Shown: one piece after another, positions 13,309 to 38,105 of the stretch | Layout of the letters: the number at the start of each line of letters is the position of its first letter | How positions within the stretch are numbered: the first letter of the stretch is position 1 | DNA from: Plotosus lineatus | Taxonomy: Eukaryota; Chordata; Actinopteri; Siluriformes; Plotosidae | Direction of reading: 5' to 3' | DNA: 64,000 nt | Assembly: GCA_024760905.1 (NCBI GenBank) | Contig: CM045745.1 | Span: forward strand, 6,690,282-6,754,281 | The notes under the pieces: generated by a model | Database searches by the model: none | What the model was told of the DNA's origin: nothing | The model's input: only the letters and a program-made list of their open reading frames with translations | Translations under genes and position numbers: made by a program

Positions 13309-13622
13309 ATTCGTGGCACAGTGGTTAGCACATCTGATCAAAGCAAGAAATCCTGCGCTTGATACCTGTTCTCAGGTGTTTCTCTGTGGCGTTTGCATGT
13401 TCCACAAATTTCCTTCAGGGTTCTCAAGTTTAATCCCACAGTTCAAAAACAGGCACATTGGGCTATTTATTGGTTTCGAACCCCCCTAGGTGTGAGTACG
13501 AGTGGTTTTGTGTGTGTTTGGCCCCGTACGCTGTCCAGGGTGCCCTTGCCCAGAATCAGCTGAGATGGGCACCAGCCTCCCAGTAACCCTAATATGGATT
13601 AAATGGCTTAGAAAGTTAATTA
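13309..13622 (+). mobile_element. second tRNA-like SINE family joined to a type ii tail
   Basis: The beginning 'gtggcacagtggttagcac' and the middle 'gtttgcatgttcc...gggtt' match the 'cagtggcgcagtgg...gtttgcatgttct' type of fish SINE or composite. The 3' part (ctgtccagggtgcccttgcc; gatgggcaccagcctccc; taatatggattaaatggctt) is the type ii tail also seen on the other SINEs. Confidence 0.6.
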
Positions 13623-13832
13623 ATTAACTAACGCCTTGTATTCATTTTGGGAAAATGTTCATCAGGATCTCCCATCAGCTGATTGAAAATTCTGACCACT
13701 TTTTCTTCAGCTGTATGAAATTCCACAACTCTCCATTTCTCCTTTTTGTGCCATTCCCGAGTGAATTTGCTTGTGAACATGGGATTATTTATCCTGTTGT
13801 GAGGTCTACCTCTGATTTTATTTAAATCAGTG

Positions 13833-14150
13833 GTCTTCAACCTTTTTTGCGCCAGGGACCAAGTTTATGTATGAAAATGTTTCTGCGGACCAGTTAGCGT
13901 CTACTCCGTAGTCTTGTTTTAGTGGTGATGTCACCGCAGAAAACCCCGCCTCACAAAGATATGTGGTTGGAAATGGAAGAAGGGCTTTCAGTGCTTCTAC
14001 AGCAATGTCAAAAACAGTCATTTTTCAAAATAAGATCCGGAAGCTCCAATAAAAAAAACTATAATTTGTACCATGAAAGATTTTGTTTGCGGACCGGTAT
14101 CAAATGATCCACGGCCCGGTGTCGGTCCATGGACCGGAGCATATCCGAAG
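13833..14150 (-). mobile_element. hAT transposon remnant with transposase C-terminal piece
   Basis: The left edge 'cagtggtcttcaaccttttt' and 'gcgccagggacca' is the typical end of a hAT family in vertebrates, and 'cacggcccggtgtcggtcca' near 14111 is the matching inner end. The minus-strand frame (13827-14021) encodes LLPFPTTYLCEAGFSAVTSP, the C-terminal dimerisation signature of hAT transposases. Too short to be functional. Confidence 0.7.
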
Positions 14151-14260
14151 CAATGACTGCAAGCTGTACAGTCAGTGAAGAAGGAAAGCAACCACCAACC
14201 ATAATGCTTCCATCACCATGCTTCACAGTTGATAACAGGTTCTTCTTAATACATTTATAC
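14151..14260 (-). pseudogene. short Tc1-like transposase scrap
   Basis: The minus strand encodes STVKHGDGSIMVGGCF, matching the TVKHGGGSIMVWGCF segment between the first and second catalytic Asp of Tc1-type transposases. Nothing else of the element is recognisable. Confidence 0.45.
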
Positions 14261-14639
14261 TATGACAAATACATCATGCATTTGCGATGCAATTTAAGTG
14301 ACTTCCAGTCAAAGTGTGGAAAAAAAAAAGAGAGACTCAAACACAGATATTCAGTTCCCTCCATTTGTGCACTTAAATTAAATAGATCAGGCACATTTCA
14401 GATGCATTTTAATGCACAATACGACACACCAAGAGACACAGAACTGCTCCCAGCTTTCTCACCAATCACCAGTTGCTCTCCATCTGCAGACAAATACAAC
14501 GGACCCATAAGAGTCACTAACCAGACAAGTGCAACCCCCCCATAAAAAAACAAACAAACAAACAAACAAAAAAACCCTTGCTTCCATATCTCTGGGCCCA
14601 TCAAATGTAACCTCTACACCGCCACCACCACTACAAGTA
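14261..14639. other. unassigned intergenic sequence
   Basis: No recognised element. A 138-codon plus-strand frame at 14129-14545 and a 68-codon minus frame at 14398-14604 lack known motifs and are probably chance. A (CAAA)n-like tract lies at 14548-14570. Confidence 0.4.
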
Positions 14640-15172
14640 AACAGTATCTTTCAGAAACACTAGTAGTAGTAGTAGTAGTAGGCCTCCATCAGTTTCGAAG
14701 GACTATGGAGCTGCGCTCTGGCTGGTATCCCGGCTGGTGATACTCTCCAGTGTGCAGAGCCTGGGTAGGAAGTATGGAGGACAGGCTGTTACCCAAGCAG
14801 CACGTCCTCCCCCTCTCGGCGCCACCGGAAGGATCAAAATGGAAGGGTAGAAGCCGATACGACTGGGTTCCAGTGCCGCTGCAGGAGTTGCCAGAACATT
14901 GATGTGAACGAACTGCATCAGATGACTCCGACTTCCGATAAGAAACACACTGACGGTTATGGCGCTACTCTTGACGAAAGTCAGCAATGGTTCTTTTACA
15001 TGAACCTCACACCATAAACAGTGAGAGACATGGCCAGCCATTGATAACCCAGTTAGCTGCACTGGGGGGGTTGCAGTGGCAGTGGCAACCTGTTGAGAGT
15101 GGGACTCGAACCCCCAACCTTAGGATCAATGATCCAGCTGATATTACCACCAGACCACCACTGCCCCAGTTT
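14640..15172 (-). mobile_element. tRNA-derived SINE, type iii tail
   Basis: On the minus strand: a tRNA-like head near 15170 (gcagtggtggtctggtggta), B-box-like gggttcgagtcccac, the shared body, then the type iii tail ending 'ctgatggaggcctactacta' in a (CTA)n microsatellite at 14661-14682. Closely matches the copy at 1345-1858. Confidence 0.8.
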
Positions 15173-16075
15173 CAGAAACACTAATAATTTAAAAGTGATG
15201 GATACTCTGGTGTAGTGTAAAAACATCAGAAGTGTAAAAATCAAAGTATACAGATTTACTCGTTTACAAGGCCTCATTGTTGATCTCTGACATGATTCCT
15301 CCTCACTTTTCCATTCAGTTTGGAAGAACACCCTGATCAAAGGCTGATAACACCATTTAATGTTTTTTGTATCCATCACGCCTGTCTTCAACTCCAGGCC
15401 AGAGATGTTTGAACAGCAGCTTACCACCCAGAAATTATTATTATTTTTTTTTTCAGTTACACTTCCAAGTGCTGGGATGCTCCAGTTGTTTTTATATTGA
15501 ACTGATCAGAATAATTATAGCTGATTATAGTCGAGACTAATTAACTTAGTGTGTAATGGAGATCATTAGTCACACCTGATTGCGTTCACAGGTAATAATA
15601 TAAGGAGGATGATCCTTCGTCCCAGTAATTGCTTTTCTCTACACAGAACTGTTGATATTATATGTTTCAGTTAAGTGTCCTAAGTTGCACTGAATAAATG
15701 AAGTGAGATTTTTTTTTTTTTTTTTTCATGCTGTATAGCATCTAAAAGTGAATATTCTGGGCGGGGTGGGTTTAAAATACAAACAATACAATACTTACCT
15801 CTGTATGATGTACTTTTTTGCTCGAGTTTGGAATTGATAACGATTTTCTGGCCTAATTCTTCAAGTAAAGATTGGCGAATCTTTTTCACTCTCCTTTCGC
15901 AGGCTTTGATTCTGCAACAATTTCACAGCAACAATTTCTTTCACCAATCCAAGTGCACTACTGTAGGAGTGTTCCTGAAAATGATAATCAGCAGCAGCAG
16001 CATCCGGGACATCAACATAAAACTTGAAATTTCAAATAAAACAGACTTGACAAAAGTAGACAGTCAGTCAGTGTC
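15173..16075. other. unassigned intergenic sequence
   Basis: No gene or element recognised. Short A/T runs at 15440-15455 and 15711-15726. Confidence 0.4.
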
Positions 16076-16332
16076 AAGCAAGTGTCCACCCTCATGCCGG
16101 TCCCAAGCCAGGATAAATGCAGAGGGTTGCGACAGGAAGGGCATCTGGTGTAAAACTTTTGTCAGAATACAAAATGCAAACTGTAAAGACAAATTTCATA
16201 CCGGATCGGTCGAGGCCTGGGTTAACAACGACCGCCATCAGTGCTGTTAGCCAACAGGGTGCTGGTGGAAATTGGAGTACTGTTAGTCAAAGAAGGAGAG
16301 GTGTCCGTAGGCAGAGTGAGAAGCGGAAAAGC

Positions 16333-17209
16333 ATGAGTCTAGGACTGAGAGTAGGCACTTTGAATGTTGGAACTATGACAGGAAAAGGTAGAGAGCTGGC
16401 TGACATGATGCAGATGAGGAAGGTGGACATACTGTGAGTTCAGGAGACCAGATGGAAAGGTAGCAAGGCTAGAAGCTTAGAAGCAGAGTTTAAGCTGGTT
16501 TTTTTTTCATGGTGTGGATGGGAAGAGAAATGGAGGAGGAGTCATCTTGAAGGAGGGGTTTGTCAGGAATGTTCGAGAAGTGAAAAGAGTGTCAGACAGA
16601 GTGATGAGTCTCAAGTTAGAAATTGAAGGCGTGATGTTCAATGTTGTTAGTGCTTATGCTCCACAGCCAGGATGTGAGCTAAAAGAGAAGGAGAGATTCT
16701 GGAAAGAGTTAGATGAAGTGATACAGAGTAACCCCAGAGGTGAAAGAGTGGTCATTGGTGCAGATTTCAATGGACATGTTGGTGCAGACAACAGAGGGGA
16801 CAAGGAACTGATGGGCAGGTTTGGTTTCCAGGATAGGAACACAGAAGGACAGATGTTGATAGATTTTGCAAAAAGGATGGAAATGGCTGTGGTGAATACT
16901 TTCTTCCAGAAGAGACAGGAGCATAGGGTGACTTATAAAAGCGGAGGTAGAAGCACACATGTAGACTACATCTTGTGCAGGCGATGTAATTTGAAGGAAG
17001 TCAGTGACTGCAAAGTAGTAGTGGGTGAGAGTGTTGCCAAACAGCATAGGATGGTGGTGTGCAGGATGATACTGATGGTAAGAAAGGTGAAGAAGGCAAA
17101 GGCAGGGCAGAAGACAAAGTGGTGGAAGCTAAAAAAGGAAGAGTGTCGTGTTGTCTTCAAGGAGGAGTTGAAAATGGCTTTTGAGTGGTCAGGAAATGCT
17201 TCCAGATGA
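16333..17209 (+). pseudogene. LINE endonuclease domain, broken
   Basis: The frame opens at ATG 16333 but a TGA at 16435 replaces the expected Cys in 'DILCVQETRW'. A shift near 16500 restores coding from about 16514: GGGVILKEGFVRNVREVKRV, VVIGADFNGHVGADNRGDKE, HRVTYKSGGRSTHVDYILCR and VAKQHRMVVCRM are the conserved blocks of the endonuclease (GADFN and HVDY catalytic regions). Another shift occurs near 17200, before the 'PDDWTTTANVIRETG' linker. Confidence 0.85.
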
Positions 17210-17228
17210 CTAGACAACTACAGCTAAT

Positions 17229-19129
17229 GTGATCAGGGAGACAGGTAGGAGAGTACTTGGTGTGTCCTCTGGAAGGACAGTAGATAAGGAGACTTGGTGG
17301 TGGAATGAGGAAGTGCAGGAGTGTGTACAAAAGAACAGGTTACCTAAGAAGAAATGGGGCATAGAGGGACCGAAGAGAGTAAACAGGAGTACAGGGAAAC
17401 ACAGCGTAAGGCGAAGGTAGCAGTGTCAAAAGCCAAACAGAGGGCGTATGATGACTTGTACGATAGATTGGACAGTAAGGAGGGAGAAAATGATTTATAC
17501 AGGTTGACACAACAGAGAAATAGAGATGGGAAGGACGTTCAGTAAGTCAGAGTGATTAAGGACAGAGAGGGAAATGTATTGACTGATGACACAAGTGTGC
17601 TGGGAAGATGGAAAGAGTATTTTGAAGAGCTGATGAATGAGGAAAATGAGAGAGAAAAAAGAGTAGAAGAGGTGACTATTGAGGACCAGGAAGTAGCAAA
17701 GATTAGTAAGGGTGAAGTGAGGAGGGCATTGAAGAGGATGAAGAGTGGAAAGGCAGTTGGTCCTGATGACATACCGGTGGAGGTATGGAAGTGTCTAGGA
17801 GAAGTAGCAGTAAGTTTTCTGACAAGAACATTCAACAAGGTCTTAGAGAGTGAGAGGATGTCGGAGGAATGGAGGAGAAGTGTGCTTGTGCCCATTTTTA
17901 AGAACAAGGGAGACGTGCAGAGTTGTGGCAACTACAGAGGGATAAAGTTGATGAGCCATACGATGAAGTTATGGGAAAAAATAGTGGAAGCTAGACTAAA
18001 GGCAGAGGTCAGCATTTGTGAACAACAGTTGAGTTTCATGCCAAGAAAGAGCACCACAAATGCAGTGTTTGCTTTGAGGATGTTAATACAGAAGTACAGA
18101 GAAGGTCAGAAGGAGCTGCATTGTGCCTTTGTGGATCTGGAGAAAGCATATGACAGGGTGCCGAGAGAGGAACTGTGGTATTGCATGAGGAAGTCTGGAG
18201 TGGCAGAGAAGTATGTTCGAGTGGTGCAGGACATGTATGAGAGATGGAAGGCAGAGGTGAGGTGCGCTGTCGGTGTGACAGAAGAGTTCAAGGTGGAGGT
18301 GGGCTGCATCAAGGGTCAGCTCTGAGCCCCTTCTTGTTTGCTATGCTGATGGCCAGGCTGACAGACGAGATTAGACAAGCATCTCCATTGACTGATGTTT
18401 GCAGATGACATTGTGATCTGTAGTGAGAGCAGAGAACAAGTGCAGGAAAATCTAGAGAAGTGGAGGTATGCCCTGGAAAGGAGAGGAATGAAGGTTAGCC
18501 TCAGTAAAACAGAATACATGTGTGTGGACGACAAGGACCCAAGAGGAACATTGAGGTTACAGGGAGCAGAGATAAAGAAGGTGGAGGATTTTAAGTACTT
18601 AGGCTCAACAATCCAGAGCAATGGAGAGTGTGGAAAAGAGGTGAAGAAGCGTGTGCAGGCAGGTTGGAATGGTTGGAGAAAAGTATCCGGTGTGATAGGA
18701 AGGTATCGGCAAGAATGAAAGGAAAAGTGTACAAGATGGTGATGAGGCCAGCGATGTTGTATGGTTTAGAAACAGTGGCCCTGGGGAAAAGACAGGAGGC
18801 AGAGCTGGAGGTAGCAGAGATTTTCTTTCGGAGTAACGAGGATGGATGGATCAGAAATGAGTACATCAGAGGGACAGCACAGGTTAGAGGTTTTGGAGAC
18901 AGTCAGAGAGGCTAGATTGAGATGGTTTGGACATGTACAGAGGAGGGATAGTGAGTATATTGGTAGTAGGATGCTGAGGTTGGAACTACCAGGCAGAAGG
19001 CCGAGAGGAAGACCAAAGAGAAGATTTATGGATGTGGTGAAGGAGGACATGAAGATAGTTGGAGTAAGAGCAGAAGATGCAGAGAACAGGGTGAGATGGA
19101 GGCGGGTGGTTTGCTGTGGCGACCCCTAA
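17229..19129 (+). pseudogene. LINE reverse transcriptase and C-terminal region, broken
   Basis: The longest open piece (17552-18325) covers the RT fingers and palm: [40 protein letters not shown] and [21 protein letters not shown] shift near 18320 precedes 'MFADDIVICSES' (18395 onward), the FADD catalytic box. Further shifts separate KYLGSTIQSNGECGKEVKKR and the terminal EARLRWFGHVQRRDSEYIGS. At least three frame changes make it non-functional. Confidence 0.88.
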
Positions 19130-19163
19130 AGGGAAAAGCCGAAAGGAAAAGAAGAAGATGCAG

Positions 19164-19870
19164 TATATACCTACGTCTGAACTGTAATCTATCTATATAT
19201 CTATCTATCTATATATATATATATATATAGCATCAGTGTCGGAATGACAAGTTGTTAACATACTTGTGGAAACTGATGCCCCTGCTTTTCGTCACCCTGC
19301 TGCGATAATTCTTACAATTGATGGCGAAGCATTGTAGACCTGTTTTATCTTCGGATCTACTTGTGATTCTTTTTCTTTCCTTTTCTTTCTCCATTTTAGC
19401 AGATGATTTCAATCTGTCTCAGATTACACTGATATTGGTAGCAGTGGTCTACTTGTGTTGATGTCTCCAACAGTTAGTAATACGGTAGTGTCCAATTGGC
19501 ACGCTGGATGATTATGTTTTGACTTAGTTTTCTTCGAGTTTTTTGGTGGTCGGTATTTAATTTTTGTGCATTACCGCCACCATGTGTTCGGACTTTGGAA
19601 CAACAATGCATTTTTTAAAAATCGGGTAAAATAGAAAAAACCAATCCAGGATCGTCTTAAAATCATTTCAGACGAACCTGTTATTTTTTTATACTTCATA
19701 TTATGTTTCCGTACTTGTGTTTTATTTCTTATTTTTTCACCCTAACTCAAACTTATTTATGGACAGTAACAATTTCTTATTAGAAGTACACACTCTTTTA
19801 CCACTGTGAACATTCTCCTATCAGATGCGTCTCTAATAAATGTAAGTTATCATAACCAAAATGGGAGATG

Positions 19871-19908
<38 letters not shown>

Positions 19909-19950
19909 CCGTCGAGTAACCATGGCAAGCACGTGAGCGGCAGCTCATTA
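19164..19950. other. unassigned sequence upstream of the FASTKD3 promoter region
   Basis: It contains a (TATC)n/(TA)n tract at about 19190-19229 and a (CA)n at 19870-19906. No coding signal. Confidence 0.45.
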
Positions 19951-20070
19951 GGCTGGTTTAACTCCGCCCGGTATCACTGTATCCAATAGGAATTCGACAT
20001 ACTGCGCATGCGTACACTGTGCAAAATAGCATGCTGAGTCCCACGGCTACACAGTCGCCTTCTCATTTTG
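19951..20070 (+). promoter_or_regulatory. fastkd3: candidate FASTKD3 promoter and 5' non-coding exon
   Basis: Within 110 bases there is a GC-box-like ccgcccg (19964-19970), a CCAAT box (19983-19987) and TGCGCATGCG (20003-20012), the core of the NRF1 site typical of nuclear genes for mitochondrial proteins. A donor 'cattttg|gtaaag' follows at 20070/20071. The next coding exon on this strand is FASTKD3 exon 1, whose 5' edge (23892) is an acceptor, so an upstream non-coding exon is required. Linkage to FASTKD3 is inference. Confidence 0.5.
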
Positions 20071-20557
20071 GTAAAGTACTTTATTTTAACATGTCGAATT
20101 CTTCCAAAGATGTATCCGGGATATCTGCTTGTTTAAGTGAATTTTCCGCTTTGATGTGTAATTGCTGGTTGATAATCTTGATCATCTGAAGCTGGCACTG
20201 GTGCACTGGTCTCTCTGGGACAGTGGTTGGTTTAACTTGGCACAAGGGCAAATGAAACCATGCTTTCACTTTACCGGGTTTGAGGGTTGATCATAAGATA
20301 ACGTGACAATAATTTCGGTTCGTGGAATGTTATCCATTCCCTGGAAACAGTAACGAGTCAACAAAAGTAGAATATCAATTACCATATCGATTATTATCTA
20401 CATCTGATTTTTTTCCCTGCAATCAATCAACCAATCAACACAAAGTTCTGTTTAACTTCTATAGATCTTTAGGACTCTTATTATGTAAAATCCCTGATCT
20501 CTTTCGAACTTGTGTGTACACAAGGAATCACTCATATTTTATGATGATGACGACAAC

Positions 20558-20594
<37 letters not shown>

Positions 20595-20810
20595 TTGTCC
20601 CTGCTCATTGGGATGTAGTGCAGTCATGATGCTGGTTTCAGTTAAACAAGTGGCTGAGACAGTTGGATTTCAACCTGATCCTGTCTTTATAATAGACACA
20701 CAAACAACACATACAGTATTTAAATATAAGAATATTTACAGAACCTTTCATTTATTACATGTTCAAAGAATCTATATATTCAAATAAAAATCCAGATTTT
20801 ATATAAGCTG
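20071..20810. other. unassigned; includes a (GAT)n tract and a small minus-strand frame
   Basis: A (GATGAT)n microsatellite spans about 20554-20594. A 62-codon minus-strand frame at 20081-20269 ends in SLEEFDMLK with a TAA that overlaps AATAAA; its product is unknown and it may be chance. Otherwise nothing recognised. Confidence 0.4.
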
Positions 20811-20817
20811 TGTGTGT

Positions 20818-21204
20818 GGGCAGTGGTGAAGGGCCTGGTGGTAAAGGGCGCTGGATAGCTGATCCTAAGGTTGAGGGTTCGAGCCCCACTCTCCACAAGG
20901 TTGTCACTGTTGTCCCTAGTGCAGCTAACTGGGTTATCAAAGGCCGGTCATGTCTCTCACTCACTGTCTATGGTGAGAGATTCATGTAAAAGAACCATTG
21001 CTGATTTTCAACAAAAGTAACTGCATAGCCATCAGTGTGTTTCTGTGCCCTCGCTAAAGGGTTGTGTCAGGAAGGGCATCCGATGTAAAAACCTCCGCCA
21101 AATCAAACATGTCAATCATTAGTATGAGTTCCATGAAGATAGAAGCAGATGATTTGCTGTGGTGACCCCTGAGAAAGGGAACAGCCGAAAGGAAAAGAAG
21201 AGAA

Positions 21205-21207
<3 letters not shown>
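20818..21207 (+). mobile_element. tRNA-derived SINE, type i tail
   Basis: Head 'gggcagtggtgaagggcctg', B-box gggttcgagccccac, the shared body, gtgtcaggaagggcatccga, then the LINE-like tail 'gatttgctgtggtgacccct' and 'ggaacagccgaaaggaaaag'. This copy's tail is closer to the LINE 3' end than other SINE copies. Confidence 0.88.

Positions 21208-21248
<41 letters not shown>
21208..21248. repeat. (TG)n microsatellite at the SINE 3' end
   Basis: Pure TG run beginning right after the SINE tail. Confidence 0.95.
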
Positions 21249-21249
<1 letters not shown>

Positions 21250-21569
21250 TGCTACATCGTAAAATCATGGATAAGGGACAAAATAAAAAAAAAGTGGCGT
21301 TAATATTGTATTTGAATGAAGGGATCCTTCTGAATAAGACACGCACAAACAGATTTTAATTACCTTTACAGTATTAGTTTTTGAGATGCATGCATTTTAG
21401 TCTCCGAATGAACGGTGAGCCAGTTTTGTCAAAATTGATATCACAATCAAAAACATTGGGAATCTGCTCTAAAAATGACAATGACGAGAACACATCACAC
21501 AATCTACAGCCTCTTCACCTGAAATTACACAGAAGTGGTCTTATGATTAATGAAAATATAAATGATTAT
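21249..21569. other. unassigned intergenic sequence
   Basis: No gene or repeat recognised. Confidence 0.4.
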
Positions 21570-22512
21570 TTTGGAAGCTAGACTAAGGGCAGAGGTCAGC
21601 ATTTGTGAACAACAGTTTGGTTTCATGCCAAGAAAGAGCACCACAGATGCAGTGTTTGCTTTGAGGATGTTAATAGAGAAGTACAGAGAAGGTCAGACGG
21701 AGCTACATTGTGCCTTTGTGGATCTGGAGAAAGCTTATGACAGGGTGCTGAGAGAGGAACTGTGGTATTGCATGAGGAAGTCTGTAGTGGCAGCGAAGTA
21801 TGTTAGAGTGGTGCAGGACATGTATGAGAGATGTAAGACAGTGGTGAGGTGTGCTGTCGGTGTGACAGAAGAGTTCAAGGTGGAGGTGGGACTGCATCAA
21901 GGGTCAGCTCTGAGCCCCTTCTTGTTTGCTATGCTGATGGACAGGCTGACAGACGAGGTTAGACAAGAATCTCCATGGACTATGATGTTTACAGATGACA
22001 TTGTGATCTGTAGTGAGAGCAGAGAACAAGTCGAGGAAAATCTAGAGAGGTGGAGGTATGCCCTGGAAGGGAGAGCAATGAAGATTAGCCTCAGTAAAAC
22101 AGAATACATGTGTGTGAACAAGAAGGACCCAAGAGGAACGGTGAGGTTACAGGAAGAAGAGATAAAGAAGGTGGAGGATTTTAAGTACTTAGGCTCAACA
22201 ATCCAGAGCAATGGAGAGTGTGGAAAAGAGGTGAAGAAGCGTGTCCAGGCAAGTTAGAATGGTTGGAGAAAGGTGTCTGGTATGATGTGTGATAGGAGGG
22301 TATCGGCAAGAATAAAAGGAAAAGTGTACAAGATGGTGTTGAGGCCAGCGATGTATGGTTTAGAAACAGTGGCGCTGAGGAACAGACAGGAGGAAGTGAA
22401 AATTTTGAGGTTCTCTTTGGGTGTAACGAGAATGGATAGGATCAGGAATGAGTCCATCAGAGGGACAACACATGTAAGAGGTTTTGGAGACAAAGTCAGA
22501 AAGGCTAGATAG
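21570..22512 (+). mobile_element. RTE-like LINE, 5'-truncated RT fragment
   Basis: It begins inside the RT ('[20 protein letters not shown]') and runs 231 codons open to 22257, including [40 protein letters not shown] and MFTDDIVICSES (the catalytic box reads FTDD where other copies have FADD). A stop at 22256 is followed by a second open piece to 22512 ending 'GFGDKVRKAR'. The 3' end is missing. Not functional. Confidence 0.88.
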
Positions 22513-22519
22513 AACTGTG

Positions 22520-22660
22520 TATTCATTCATTCATTCATTTTCTAAACCGCTTAATCCTAATTAGGGTCGTGGGGAGGCTGGCTGGCGCCCCGCTCAGATG
22601 ACTCCGGGCAAGGACTTGGCACAACCTGGACAGCTTGCCAGGCCATCGCAGGGTCTATTC
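22520..22660 (-). repeat. type ii SINE tail fragment
   Basis: (attc)n, then 'ctaaaccgcttaatcctaat' and 'ggcatcgcaggg'-type sequence: the reverse complement of the type ii tail. No head or body. Confidence 0.65.
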
Positions 22661-22689
22661 ACACACACACACTCACACACACTCACACA

Positions 22690-23279
22690 CAGGTATACCT
22701 CGGCCTAAGTCATTTCGAGTTAATTTGTTCTCGGTTATAAATCAATTCTCAAAACAATATATAGAAAAATAAAGTTTATGTCATTATAGTCAACTTTGCA
22801 TCTGTCCAAATATTGGAATCATAATATCACTAGCAAACCATTAAAATTACATTAGATTTATGTTACTGTTCAATAAATAAAAACAAAAACACATTAAATC
22901 ATGTTATTGTACAATAAATATGAATAAAAGCATATAAAATCTCATTAAAATACGTACAGTACTTCCAATATCTACCGTTATCGTCATTCCCGCAAAACCG
23001 CTCTTGTTTTGAATTGATTAGTTTATCACGGTATACATTTGTTTATTGGCTACTCTCATTCTCATTCAAGCTTAAAATAGATTCTTATTAACCGTATATT
23101 CTTGAAAATTGCATTCATGGATAAAGTACAGAACTAGGAAGGGTTATTTTTGGTTTAGCTTTGACACGTAAATTTGGAGTAGCCTAGGCTAGCCTAGAGA
23201 CAAGCTAATTTGGTTTAAATCATTTTTTGACTTAAGTCGTCTCTCCTGGAACCAATTAACGATGTTGGGTGAGGTATAC

Positions 23280-23281
<2 letters not shown>
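22690..23281. mobile_element. Tigger-like MITE with inverted ends
   Basis: The left end 'caggtatacctcggcctaag' and the complement of the right end 'aaggtatacctcacccaaca' form imperfect terminal inverted repeats that extend about 40 bp (ttaattggttc... / ttaatttgttc...). The inside is A+T-rich and non-coding. A (TA)n array starts directly at the right end. Confidence 0.7.
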
Positions 23282-23324
<43 letters not shown>

Positions 23325-23356
23325 CATATACATACACACACACACACATATATATG
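23282..23356. repeat. (TA)n and (CA)n microsatellite
   Basis: TA run at 23282-23320, followed by an impure (CATA)/(CA) tract up to the SINE head. Confidence 0.95.
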
Positions 23357-23358
23357 TG

Positions 23359-23713
23359 AGTGGGCAGTGGTGGTCTAGTGGTATAGGGCGCTGGATCGCT
23401 GATCCAAAGGTTGGGGGTTCAAGTCCCACTCGCCACAAGGTTGTCACTGTCCCCCCAGTGCGGCTAACTGGGTTATCAAAGGCGGGTCATGGCTCTCACT
23501 GTCTATGGTGAGAGACATGTAAAAGAACCATTGCTGACTTTCGTAAAGAGGAGCTGCAAAGCCGTCAGCGTGTTTCTGTCCCTTGCTAAAAAGGGTTGTG
23601 ACAGGAAGGGCATCCGACGTAAAAACCTCTGCCAAATCAAACGTGCGAATCAGATGATTCACTGTGGCGACTCCCGAGTAAAAGGGAAAAAGCCGAAAGG
23701 AAGACAGACAGAC
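23359..23713 (+). mobile_element. tRNA-derived SINE type i, full length
   Basis: Head 'gggcagtggtggtctagtgg' (A-box region) and B-box gggttcaagtcccac, the shared body, caggaagggcatccgacgta, and the tail gattcactgtggcgactccc ... gccgaaaggaagacagacag. About 355 bp; the best-preserved arrangement together with the copy at 25627. Confidence 0.9.
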
Positions 23714-23714
23714 A

Positions 23715-23717
<3 letters not shown>

Positions 23718-23771
<54 letters not shown>

Positions 23772-23785
23772 AGTGTGTGTGTATT
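23718..23785. repeat. (TA)n / (GT)n microsatellite
   Basis: TA run at 23722-23768, then (GT)n. It starts a few bases after the SINE 3' end. Confidence 0.95.
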
Positions 23786-23903
23786 TGAGTCTCATAGATA
23801 GTCTCTTTAATGAATGGTATCCATTTTGATATCTCTCTGTAGTCCTAATTGAGCTTCTCATTTTTTGGTTCTCATTTATTTCTCACTGCAGGTGAAGGAT
23901 GAC

Positions 23904-37527
<13,624 letters not shown>

Positions 37528-37751
37528 ACAAGTTTTCTACATCCAGCAGGTTTCATGCCAGACATACCTCCTCAAACATGTGCAGAATCCTGTGATTCTC
37601 TACTCTGAAAACAGCCACTGTTCACTTCCTGTCAAATACATTCAGAAAACTAGCATTACATGTTACTTACTGTCTGTACTGCTCTTTTTATGTCCACATT
37701 TATAATCTCTCATGTATTTGGGTGCCAAGTACTACATAAATTATTTCTTTA

Positions 37752-37757
37752 AATAAA
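37752..37757 (+). terminator. fastkd3: FASTKD3 poly(A) signal
   Basis: AATAAA 225 bases after the stop, followed by a T-rich stretch (gcttttaatatcttgtttta). A short 3' UTR is implied. Confidence 0.75.
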
Positions 37758-37825
37758 AGAGCAGGTTGCTTTTAATATCTTGTTTTATTATTTATTAAAG
37801 AATAAAGAATATAAATTCTGAAGAC

Positions 37826-38105
37826 CGGCACGGTAGTACAGAGCTGACATTTCTGGGTTTGAACCTCCTTGGCTGATTTGCTGTGTGGAGTTTTCAGATT
37901 CTTCTTTTGCCTGTCGGGTTTCTCCAGGTATTCCGAATTCATCCTACAGTTCAAACACATGCAGGTTAGAACTACACTGATCGCTGTGTGTTTTTGTTTG
38001 TTTATCTTTGTTAGCCCAGGGATGTGCCATGGACCTTATTCAGGGTGTACTATCTCTCACCTGAAGTCAGATAAGCTTGGTTCTAGTTTCTCAGACCCTG
38101 AAATA
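37826..38105 (+). mobile_element. tRNA-like SINE/composite fragment (second family) with decayed tail
   Basis: 'ggcacggtagtacagagctg', then 'gtgtggagttttcagatt', 'gggtttctccaggtattccg' and 'cagttcaaacacatgcaggt' follow the sequence order of the family also at 13309 and, inverted, at 38280 and 51480. The last part (tattcagggtgtactatctc...agtcag) resembles the type ii tail. Confidence 0.6.

Larger units (their letters stand above)
16076..19163 (+). mobile_element. RTE/BovB-like LINE, nearly full length, broken
   Basis: About 3.1 kb. The 5' end is aagtgtccaccctcatgccg and the 3' end gaaaagccgaaaggaaaagaagaag; there is no poly(A). A single polyprotein is recognisable from MSLGLRVGTLNVGTMTGKGR (16333) to CCGDP (19126): an AP-type endonuclease, then a reverse transcriptase, then a C-terminal region. 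One endonuclease/RT ORF and a short repeat tail instead of poly(A) suggest the RTE group. The clade is inferred from motif memory. It is interrupted by stops and shifts and is not active as read. Confidence 0.88.

Noticed and set aside
14129..14545. 138-codon plus-strand frame considered as a small gene
   Set aside because: It overlaps hAT and Tc1 scraps, has no family motif, and has no promoter or poly(A) arrangement.
23359..23440. tRNA genes at the heads of the SINEs (B-box gggttcgagtcccac)
   Set aside because: The A- and B-box are present, but no acceptor stem or 3' end closes a cloverleaf and each is followed by the same SINE body, so they are SINE promoters.
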